DNA of 7,557 bases, from the NCBI GenBank assembly GCA_943328865.2, contig CALQBR020000055.1, forward strand, positions 1 to 7,557, read 5' to 3'. Origin of the DNA: Sphingobacterium thalpophilum. GTDB taxonomy: Bacteria > Bacteroidota > Bacteroidia > Flavobacteriales > Flavobacteriaceae. Positions 1-5,637 of the stretch are shown here, piece by piece. Below the pieces are notes generated by a model. It was not told where the DNA came from. It did no database searches and saw only the letters and a program-made list of their open reading frames with translations. Both the position numbers and the translations under genes were made by a program. Numbering within the stretch: the first letter of the stretch is position 1; the number at the start of each line of letters is the position of its first letter.

Positions 1-1
1 A

Positions 2-790
2 AAAGGAAAAAAAGGGATTATTTTTGGTGCTTTAGATGAGCATTCAATAGCTTGGAAGACAGCCGAAAGGATTCATGAAGAAAGGGGCGTTTTTGTGTTA
101 ACCAATGCGCCTGCTTCCATTAGAATGGGTACAATTGATTTGTTGGCACAAAAAACTAATGCACAGGTTATTCCTGCAGATGCTACTTCTGTTGCTGATT
201 TGGAGCATTTAGTCGATAAAGCAATGGAAATTTTGGGTGGAAAGATTGATTTTGTTTTGCATTCTATCGGAATGTCGGTAAATGTCAGAAAAGGAAATCA
301 TTACACCAACCAAAATTACGAGTATACTGAAAAAGGTTGGAATGTTTCAGCGGTTTCGTTTCATAAAGTGATGCAAGTGCTGTATAAAAAAGAAGCCATG
401 AACGAGTGGGGGAGTATCGTTGCTTTGTCTTATATGGCAGCACAACGGGTTTTTCCAGATTATAATGATATGGCCGATAACAAAGCCTTTTTGGAATCTA
501 TTGCCCGTAGTTTTGGCTATTTCTTTGGGAAAGATAAAAAAGTGAGAGTCAATACTATTTCTCAATCCCCAACCCCAACCAAAGCGGGTCATGGCGTAAA
601 AGGATTTGATGAATTTATTGCTTATTCAGAAAAAATGGCTCCGCTTGGAAATGCATCGGCTTTGGATTGCGCTAATTATATCTTGGTCATGTTCTCCGAT
701 TTAACCAAAAAAGTAACGCTTCAAAATTTATACCATGATGGTGGATTTTCCAATATGGGTGTAAGTCAAGAAGTATTAGAAAAGTTTTAG
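2..790 (+). CDS. fabI: Enoyl-[acyl-carrier-protein] reductase (NADH), 5' end cut by window
   Basis: This enzyme carries out the last step of each cycle of type II fatty-acid elongation in the cytoplasm, reducing trans-2-enoyl-ACP with NAD(P)H. The open frame runs from base 2 without a stop. Visible residues begin KGKKGIIFGALDEHSIAW, the Rossmann start of FabI, so only a handful of N-terminal residues lie outside the window. A GTG at 95 lies inside this conserved region and is not the start. Numbering from base 2, the FabI-type Y-x6-K catalytic pair is Tyr154 and Lys161 (in PDYNDMADNK), with the other active-site Tyr at about 144 (SYMAA). HSIGMS and the C-terminal YHDGGFSNMG are also typical. 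About 262 residues are visible, which fits a family length near 270. Identification is certain at family level. FabI is the known triclosan target, but nothing here shows resistance or sensitivity. Confidence 0.96.
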   Translation, partial: KGKKGIIFGALDEHSIAWKTAERIHEERGVFVLTNAPASIRMGTIDLLAQKTNAQVIPADATSVADLEHLVDKAMEILGGKIDFVLHSIGMSVNVRKGNHYTNQNYEYTEKGWNVSAVSFHKVMQVLYKKEAMNEWGSIVALSYMAAQRVFPDYNDMADNKAFLESIARSFGYFFGKDKKVRVNTISQSPTPTKAGHGVKGFDEFIAYSEKMAPLGNASALDCANYILVMFSDLTKKVTLQNLYHDGGFSNMGVSQEVLEKF

Positions 791-805
791 GGTTAGCAAA
801 ACCCT
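789..805 (+). terminator. Small hairpin at the fabI stop codon, possible weak terminator
   Basis: AGGGTT (789-794) pairs with AACCCT (800-805), giving a 6-bp stem with a 5-nt loop. It begins inside the TAG stop codon of fabI. No T tract follows (the next bases are CAATATAAAT), so it lacks the second half of a classic intrinsic terminator. It may instead mark the mRNA 3' end or be chance. Confidence 0.3.
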
Positions 806-816
806 CAATATAAATG

Positions 817-849
817 TTAGGAATACTTTATTTGTAAAGTTTACCTTTG
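817..849 (+). promoter_or_regulatory. Candidate Bacteroidota-type promoter for the glycosyltransferase-coaE unit
   Basis: TACCTTTG at 842-849 is a perfect match to the Bacteroidota -7 consensus TAnnTTTG. The best -33 candidate is TTAG at 817-820, three of four matches to TTTG, with a 21-bp spacer. Transcription would start near 855, leaving a leader of roughly 37 nt before the ATG at 893. The -7 box is the strong part. The -33 call is weak. The spacer contains the hairpin at 825-840. Confidence 0.4.
825..840. repeat. Perfect 6-bp inverted repeat inside the promoter spacer
   Basis: ACTTTA (825-830) and TAAAGT (835-840) are perfect reverse complements around the loop TTTG. The repeat lies immediately upstream of the TACCTTTG box at 842. 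It could be an operator for a dimeric regulator or part of fabI transcript ending. It is short and AT-rich, so chance is a real possibility. Confidence 0.3.
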
Positions 850-892
850 TTACAATTGATTTCAATTAGATTATTTAACCTATACCAATACA

Positions 893-1891
893 ATGTATTT
901 CTCTTTAATTATCCCTGTTTTTAACCGACCGGATGAAGTAAATGAACTTTTAGAAAGTGTATCACAATCTGATTTTAAGGAAGAATTCGAAATAGTAATT
1001 ATAGAAGACGGCTCGACTTTGCCTTGCGACCAGGTCGTAGATAGCTATAAAGACCGATTAAATATTTCCTATTATTTAAAATATAACTCAGGTCCTGGTG
1101 ATTCTAGAAATTTTGGAATGAGTTTGGCAAAAGGCGATTATTTTCTGATTTTTGATTCTGATTGCATGCTTCCAAAGCATTATTTGTCAGAAGTTGCAAA
1201 TCAATTAAAAGTCAATTTTGTAGATTGTTTTGGAGGGCCCGATAAGGCATTGGATTCCTTTTCTGATATTCAAAAAGCAATCAATTTTGCGATGACATCT
1301 TTTTTAACTACGGGAGGTGTTCGCGGTGGATCTGAAAAAATTGATCAATTTCAACCCCGAAGTTTCAATATGGGATTGTCTAAAAGAGCCTTTGAAGCTT
1401 CAGGTGGATTTGGGAATATTCATCCTGGAGAAGATCCAGATTTAACAATTCGATTGTGGAATTTAGGATATAAAAGTAAGCTTTTTTCTAATGCGTATGT
1501 CTATCACAAACGCAGAGTAGATTGGGATAAATTTTCTTTGCAGGTCAATAAGTTCGGAAAGGCAAGGCCTATCATAAATAGTTGGTACCCTAAATATAGC
1601 AAATGGACATATTTTTTTCCATCACTATTTTGTATTGGTTTTTTCCTATCCTTGGTATTATTAATTTTTGCTGAAGATTTTTTACTGAAATGTTATTTTG
1701 TTTATTTTCTATTGTTATTCGTGGTTTCTTCCTATCAAAATAAAAGCTTTAAAATTGGTTATTTATCATTGATTGCTGTTTGGAAACAATTTTTCGGATA
1801 TGGCTTTGGATTTATAGAATCATTCGTTAAAATTAATTTGTTAAGACAAAAGCCACAAGAAGCATTTCCAGAATTATTCTTTAAATTATGA
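893..1891 (+). CDS. Family 2 glycosyltransferase with C-terminal membrane segments
   Basis: This is a GT-A fold glycosyltransferase of the GT2 type, which transfers a sugar from a nucleotide-sugar donor. The N-terminus FSLIIPVFNRPDE is the classic GT2 opening. It is followed by IIEDGS (36-41), the nucleotide-binding region, then GPGDSRN (67-73), the DxD-type metal site DSD (88-90), and GGFGNIHPGEDPDL (171-184) with the acidic ED pair (180-181) expected near the acceptor site. Residues about 239-261 and 264-282 are strongly hydrophobic and a third weaker stretch follows near 287-313, so the C-terminus is probably inserted in the inner membrane with the catalytic domain in the cytoplasm. The acceptor and sugar cannot be told from sequence; cell-surface polysaccharide, glycolipid or protein glycosylation are all possible. 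The stop codon overlaps the coaE start (ATGA), so the two are probably cotranscribed and translationally coupled. Confidence 0.9.
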   Translation: MYFSLIIPVFNRPDEVNELLESVSQSDFKEEFEIVIIEDGSTLPCDQVVDSYKDRLNISYYLKYNSGPGDSRNFGMSLAKGDYFLIFDSDCMLPKHYLSEVANQLKVNFVDCFGGPDKALDSFSDIQKAINFAMTSFLTTGGVRGGSEKIDQFQPRSFNMGLSKRAFEASGGFGNIHPGEDPDLTIRLWNLGYKSKLFSNAYVYHKRRVDWDKFSLQVNKFGKARPIINSWYPKYSKWTYFFPSLFCIGFFLSLVLLIFAEDFLLKCYFVYFLLLFVVSSYQNKSFKIGYLSLIAVWKQFFGYGFGFIESFVKINLLRQKPQEAFPELFFKL

Positions 1892-2472
1892 CAAAAATCA
1901 TAGGGTTGACCGGAGGAATTGGGAGCGGTAAAACTTCGATTGCCAAACATATCCAGTCTTTGGGAATCCCTGTTTACATTTCAGACGATGCCTCAAAAAA
2001 AATATTGGCATTACCACAAACCCTTCAAGCCATTAAGCAGCTTTTTGGACCAGCTGTATTTGAAAATGAAAAGCTGAGTCGGGAAAAATTGGCTAAAATC
2101 GTTTTTAACAATTCAGAAAATCTCGAAAAATTAAATCAAATCATTCATCCTGCAGTAAAACTCGATTTTCAGTCCTGGTTGACACAACACAATAAAGCAC
2201 CTCTAGTGGTTAAAGAAGCCGCGATTTTATTTGAAAGCGGTAGTTATAAAGACTGTGATGCCATAATAACAGTGTTAGCGCCTGAAGATATTCGCATTCA
2301 ACGCGTGATGGAAAGGGATAAAACAGATGCTCAAAGTGTCGTGAAACGCATCAATAATCAATGGACCGATGCTATGCGGATTGCGAAAAGTGATTATGTA
2401 ATTGAAAATACAGATTTCGATAAAGCAGTAGTAAAAACCGATGAAATTCTTAAAAAACTGATGAATCAGTAA
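1888..2472 (+). CDS. coaE: Dephospho-CoA kinase
   Basis: CoaE phosphorylates the 3'-hydroxyl of the ribose of dephospho-CoA with ATP, the final step of coenzyme A synthesis in the cytoplasm. The 194-residue length is normal for the family. The P-loop is GGIGSGKT (9-16), preceded by the typical TKIIGLTG strand. PVYISDDASK (28-37) carries the acidic residues of the CoA-binding and catalytic region. IIHPAV (85-90) is the HP motif of the family, EAAILFESG (110-118) corresponds to the usual PLLFE region, and the C-terminal half contains the lid region VMERDKTDAQSVVKRINNQ. The ATG shares bases with the TGA of the glycosyltransferase, which supports the start. As an essential gene it is probably transcribed from the promoter upstream of the glycosyltransferase or from further upstream. 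Confidence 0.95.
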   Translation: MTKIIGLTGGIGSGKTSIAKHIQSLGIPVYISDDASKKILALPQTLQAIKQLFGPAVFENEKLSREKLAKIVFNNSENLEKLNQIIHPAVKLDFQSWLTQHNKAPLVVKEAAILFESGSYKDCDAIITVLAPEDIRIQRVMERDKTDAQSVVKRINNQWTDAMRIAKSDYVIENTDFDKAVVKTDEILKKLMNQ

Positions 2473-2486
2473 AAATAAGTATTGTT

Positions 2487-2535
2487 GTTAATGTTTGGTT
2501 AATGTATTTATGATTTAACTGTTAAAATGTTAAAT
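2487..2535 (+). promoter_or_regulatory. GTTAA/TTAA repeat array, candidate response-regulator operator
   Basis: GTTAATGT occurs at 2487-2494 and again at 2498-2505, exactly 11 bp apart, so the core reads TTAA-N7-TTAA. Downstream, TTTAAC-T-GTTAAA (2514-2526) is a near-continuous palindrome, and GTTAAAT (2529-2535) forms a 7-bp inverted repeat with ATTTAAC (2513-2519). Direct repeats one helical turn apart are the usual target of OmpR/PhoB-family regulators, and such a regulator is encoded in this operon. Autoregulation is inferred and not shown. The AT-rich background lowers certainty. Confidence 0.45.
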
Positions 2536-2538
2536 TTG
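2507..2538 (+). promoter_or_regulatory. Candidate Bacteroidota-type promoter for the two-component operon
   Basis: TAAATTTG at 2531-2538 matches TAnnTTTG perfectly. TTTA at 2507-2510 matches three of four bases of the TTTG -33 element at a 20-bp spacing. Only 5 nt separate the -7 box from the ATG at 2544, so a normally placed start site would fall on or next to the start codon. The repeat array at 2487-2535 overlaps both elements. Confidence 0.5.
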
Positions 2539-2543
2539 TAACG

Positions 2544-4127
2544 ATGAATAAGTTGTTTTTTCGATTGCTGATTGTATTAATGAGTTTGTCCCTAATTGGG
2601 ATTATACTAGTACAGGTATATTGGTTTAGGACTTCTTTTCAGAACAATGAGGAGCAGTTTCGTTTTAACGTTCAGCAAGTCATTAGTAATGTCGCAGAAA
2701 AACTACAAAAACAGGAAGCATACAGTTTTTATGATAAATACAACCATTATAAAGACAGTACCGGAAAAGTTCCTCAGAAAAATGATTTATTAGAGTTTTA
2801 CTACGTTCAAAAGAATGCAAGAACCAATGAAACGGTAATTTATTCAAACAGTATAATATCTGAAGATTATAACTTGTCTTCGATGTTCTTTGACAAAAAA
2901 ATAGATAGTGTAAAACTCAAGAATTTTTCCTCTAAAAGGGTTACAGAGGTATACAATAACAATAAGATTGATGATCCGAAAATTGAGAATAATTTAATTC
3001 CGGATGTTAAGATTCAAAAGACGGGTAGCTTAGATATATTAGACAACGCACAGTTTGAAATTTTCTTCAAAGACGTGGCTTCTATCATGCCTATTCAAGA
3101 AAGGGTTTCTAAGGTAATGTTGCAAAAATTATTATCAAGTGAGTTGCATGAATTCGGGGTGAAAACTCCTTTTGAATATGGAATTTACAGCAACGGATTG
3201 GCTACCAAAATCAAATCTGATAAATTTAAATCTGATAAATTTAGCACCTATTCGATTCCGATATTTATAGATAACGAAGGGAATAGAAAATATGAATTGA
3301 TGGTTAGTTTTCCGCAGAAAAAGAAATTTTTATTATCTGAATTAGTAGGAATAACTGTGTTGTCAATTGTTTTTACCTTAATTATAGTAATTACTTATAC
3401 GAGTGCATTAAATCAGTTGATACGCCAACGTCAGATTTCAGAAATCAAGACCGATTTCATCAATAATATGACGCATGAGTTTAAAACACCTATCGCTACA
3501 ATAAATTTGGCTTTGGATGCCATAAAAAATCCTAAAATTATCGATGACAAAGAGAAGGTACATCGTTATCTTCAAATGATAAGAGATGAAAATAAACGCA
3601 TGCACGCACAAGTTGAAAATGTGCTAAGAATTTCAAAATTAGAGCGTAAAGAACTCGAAATTAATAAAGAATCCAACAATATTCATGATGTAATTGATGA
3701 AGCCATAGCGCATATTCATTTAATTGTTGAAGATCGTAAAGGTACTATTACAACCCATTTCCAGGCAAAACGAACGACAGTTTTATTAAATGATGTTCAT
3801 TTTACCAATGTGATTGTAAATGTATTAGACAATGCAATAAAGTACTCTCCAGCAGCTCCAAAAGTTGATATATATACAGAGAATGTAAAAGATTTTGTAA
3901 TTATTAAAATAAAAGATCAAGGAGCAGGAATGAGTAAAGTAGCTCAAAAAAGAATTTTCGAGAAATTCTACCGCGAGCATACGGGCGATTTGCATAATGT
4001 TAAAGGACATGGTCTAGGATTGGCTTATGTTAAAAGAATTGTAGAAGATCACAATGGTGAAGTATTTGTAGAAAGTGAAAAAGGAAAGGGTAGTACCTTT
4101 ATTATAAAAATACCATTAATTAATTAA
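2544..4127 (+). CDS. Sensor histidine kinase, RprX-like, without HAMP domain
   Basis: This is the inner-membrane sensor of the two-component system formed with the response regulator 4 bp downstream. Order of parts: a short N-terminus, membrane segment at about 7-27, a periplasmic domain at about 28-264, membrane segment at about 266-288, HisKA with the phospho-accepting His311 in MTHEFKTP, then the HATPase domain with N box NVIVNVLDNAIKYS (Asn426, Asn430), G1 DQGAG (458-462), F box IFEKFYR (471-477) and G2 GHGLGL (488-493). All catalytic boxes are intact. Only about 10 residues separate the second membrane segment from the start of HisKA, so there is no room for a HAMP domain. The overall build and partner resemble RprX of Bacteroides. 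The periplasmic domain matches no sensor fold I recognise, and the signal is unknown. It holds an exact tandem KSDKF duplication (224-233). The ATG at 2544 gives a complete signal anchor; the next Met (residue 13) would cut into it. Confidence 0.93.
   Translation: MNKLFFRLLIVLMSLSLIGIILVQVYWFRTSFQNNEEQFRFNVQQVISNVAEKLQKQEAYSFYDKYNHYKDSTGKVPQKNDLLEFYYVQKNARTNETVIYSNSIISEDYNLSSMFFDKKIDSVKLKNFSSKRVTEVYNNNKIDDPKIENNLIPDVKIQKTGSLDILDNAQFEIFFKDVASIMPIQERVSKVMLQKLLSSELHEFGVKTPFEYGIYSNGLATKIKSDKFKSDKFSTYSIPIFIDNEGNRKYELMVSFPQKKKFLLSELVGITVLSIVFTLIIVITYTSALNQLIRQRQISEIKTDFINNMTHEFKTPIATINLALDAIKNPKIIDDKEKVHRYLQMIRDENKRMHAQVENVLRISKLERKELEINKESNNIHDVIDEAIAHIHLIVEDRKGTITTHFQAKRTTVLLNDVHFTNVIVNVLDNAIKYSPAAPKVDIYTENVKDFVIIKIKDQGAGMSKVAQKRIFEKFYREHTGDLHNVKGHGLGLAYVKRIVEDHNGEVFVESEKGKGSTFIIKIPLIN
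3213..3242 (+). repeat. Exact 15-bp in-frame tandem duplication in the kinase sensor domain
   Basis: AAATCTGATAAATTT occurs twice with no gap, at 3213-3227 and 3228-3242. The unit is exactly five codons and starts on a codon boundary, encoding KSDKF-KSDKF at residues 224-233 of the histidine kinase. This is the expected product of slipped-strand duplication in a lysine-rich loop of the periplasmic domain. Confidence 0.9.
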
Positions 4128-4131
4128 GGTT

Positions 4132-4848
4132 ATGGAAACAGAAAATAAAAAAATACTTTTAGTTGAAGACGACCAAAATTTTGGAGCGATTTTGAAAGAT
4201 TATTTAGTGCTTAATGACTTTGATGTTACATTAGCAAAAAATGGGATGGAAGGTTTTGAAAAATTCAAAAAAGATACTTACGATTTGTGCATCCTTGATG
4301 TTATGATGCCTTACAAAGATGGGTATACTTTGGCTAAGGAAATAAGAGAAAAAAATAAAGAAGTGCCTATTATTTTCCTTACTGCAAAATCGATGAAAGA
4401 AGATGTGCTCAAAGGTTATAAAGTTGGTGCAGATGATTATTTGAATAAACCTTTTGATTCAGAAGTCTTATTGATGAAAATCAAAGCCATTATTCAAAGA
4501 AAATCAGTGGATACCAAAACAGACATTACCAAATTCGAATTTAAAATCGGAAAATTTCATTTGAATTCTAAATTGCGTTTTTTAACCTTCAATAATGACG
4601 AACCAATCAAATTATCGCCAAAAGAAAATGAATTGCTTAAAATGCTAATCTTGCATGAAAATGATTTGATGCCAAGAGAATTAGCACTTACTAAAATTTG
4701 GAGGGATGATAACTATTTCACCTCAAGAAGTATGGATGTTTACATTGCAAAATTAAGAAAATACCTTAAACCAGATGAAGATGTTGAAATATTAAACATA
4801 CATGGTGAAGGGTTTAGATTAGTAGTAAAAAGCAAAGTAGCTGAATAA
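4132..4848 (+). CDS. OmpR/PhoB-family response regulator, RprY-like
   Basis: This is a DNA-binding response regulator that is phosphorylated by the kinase encoded immediately upstream. The receiver domain (about 7-123) has the acidic pocket EDD (12-14), phosphorylated Asp56 in CILDVMMP, Thr84 in FLTAK and Lys106 in NKPF, all intact. After a short linker, residues about 136-232 form a winged helix-turn-helix of the Trans_reg_C type, with LSPKENELLKML (161-172), the recognition region SRSMDVYIAKLRKYL (198-212) and the wing IHGEGFRL (223-230). The 238-residue length is normal. The sequence resembles RprY of Bacteroides, notably the YDLCILDVMMPYKDGYTLA stretch. Its targets are unknown; the repeat array upstream of the kinase gene is a natural candidate. 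The gene follows the kinase stop by 4 bp, and a strong terminator lies just after its own stop. Confidence 0.95.
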   Translation: METENKKILLVEDDQNFGAILKDYLVLNDFDVTLAKNGMEGFEKFKKDTYDLCILDVMMPYKDGYTLAKEIREKNKEVPIIFLTAKSMKEDVLKGYKVGADDYLNKPFDSEVLLMKIKAIIQRKSVDTKTDITKFEFKIGKFHLNSKLRFLTFNNDEPIKLSPKENELLKMLILHENDLMPRELALTKIWRDDNYFTSRSMDVYIAKLRKYLKPDEDVEILNIHGEGFRLVVKSKVAE

Positions 4849-4850
4849 CT

Positions 4851-4883
4851 AAAGGGTTCCGAATAATATTCGGAGCCTTTTTT
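4851..4883 (+). terminator. Intrinsic terminator between convergent operons
   Basis: GGTTCCGAA (4855-4863) pairs with TTCGGAGCC (4869-4877), with one T-G wobble, around a small AT loop. Flanking AAAG/TTTT can extend the stem to 4851-4881. Six T residues follow at 4878-4883. It starts 2 bp after the response regulator stop, as expected for its terminator. On the minus strand the hairpin is followed by only CCCTTTAG, so it is a weaker candidate terminator for the thioesterase, whose stop codon (4882-4884) lies within the T tract. Confidence 0.88.
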
Positions 4884-5622
4884 ATTTCCAGTTTAATTGC
4901 AATGCAAAACAAGTTTGGTCTTTTTTTGTAATACTAAAAACGGAATGTTTGTCTAATTTATTTTCGTGTAGTACCACTTTGTCTTTTAACGATAATTCTT
5001 TCAGGAAGTTCATATCAAAACTCTCGATTTGTTGCTCCAAAATGGCTTTTTCGTCAATAGAATCCAAACACCACTCCAGGTATTTCACATTGTTCACATG
5101 ATAGACGATGTCCAAATCGGATATCACTACTGTTTTCTCAAATACCAATTCTTTATCAGGATTTATATTGATTTTGGAAAGAGGTGTTTGTGTAGCTTTA
5201 TGCTCTGGATAGAATTCAAAATGCTCGTGTGGCAAAGCCAAGGCTTCAGGACGTCTGGTTTGAGTATTGAAAACTGCCCAAAAGGTTTCAGAACCTGCCA
5301 TTTTTTTTCTGTTTACATAAACTTCCAATGCCCTTACTGAGCGAGAACGAGCCAAGGTCTTAATCCAAGTTTTTATCGTAATAATGTCTTTCCATTTTGG
5401 TAATTCGATAATTTCCACTCGCATACGACTTAATACCCAAGCTTGGTTAAATTCCTGCATGTCAGAAAAACTAATACCTCCAATTTCTGAATGACACGCA
5501 GCTGTCATTTGTAAAAGATGACATAAGTCGGTATATTTTAAATAACCGTTTGGACTACATTGTGTAAAGTTGATTTCCCAATCTTTACTATAAATCGAAG
5601 TGAAATTTGAGGCTATTGGCAT
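4882..5622 (-). CDS. Acyl-[acyl-carrier-protein] thioesterase, FatA/FatB-like
   Basis: The family hydrolyses acyl-ACP to free fatty acid and ACP in the cytoplasm, using two tandem hotdog domains. The first hotdog spans about residues 10-130 and shows CHLLQMTAACHSEIGG (34-49), WVLSRMRVEIIELPKWKD (62-79) and ETFWAVFNTQTRRP (112-125). The second begins near 160 and contains DLDIVYHVNNVKYLEW (169-184), which clearly matches the plant FatA/FatB active-site stretch. Asp171 and His175 occupy the catalytic Asp and His positions, and Glu209 (FLKEL) fits the catalytic Glu. The position normally held by Asn (D-x-N-x-H) is Val173 here. The 246-residue length fits bacterial members. In the reading direction an in-frame TAA lies directly before the ATG, fixing the upstream limit of the start. 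It begins 15 bp after miaA and is probably in the same transcript. Confidence 0.9.
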   Translation of the reverse strand: MPIASNFTSIYSKDWEINFTQCSPNGYLKYTDLCHLLQMTAACHSEIGGISFSDMQEFNQAWVLSRMRVEIIELPKWKDIITIKTWIKTLARSRSVRALEVYVNRKKMAGSETFWAVFNTQTRRPEALALPHEHFEFYPEHKATQTPLSKININPDKELVFEKTVVISDLDIVYHVNNVKYLEWCLDSIDEKAILEQQIESFDMNFLKELSLKDKVVLHENKLDKHSVFSITKKDQTCFALQLNWK

Positions 5623-5637
5623 TTAGCTTGACTTTTT

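Noticed and set aside
347..592. Minus-strand open frame inside fabI
   Set aside because: It is fully antisense to a well-conserved coding region, has no recognisable domain, and has an odd composition typical of a shadow frame.
95..790. GTG at 95 as the start of a 231-residue fabI product
   Set aside because: The frame continues upstream to base 2 and encodes the conserved FabI N-terminus (GIIFGALDE), so the gene is cut by the window edge and does not start at 95.
1759..1950. Minus-strand open frame across the glycosyltransferase-coaE junction
   Set aside because: It is antisense to two real genes, includes the complement of the CoaE P-loop, and has no domain or promoter.
3825..4010. Minus-strand open frame opposite the kinase ATPase domain
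   Set aside because: It is antisense to the N, G1 and F boxes, hydrophobic by chance, with no supporting signal.
5029..5340. Plus-strand open frame of 103 codons inside the thioesterase gene
   Set aside because: It lies opposite the conserved catalytic region of the thioesterase and shows no domain; the long open run follows from codon use on the other strand.
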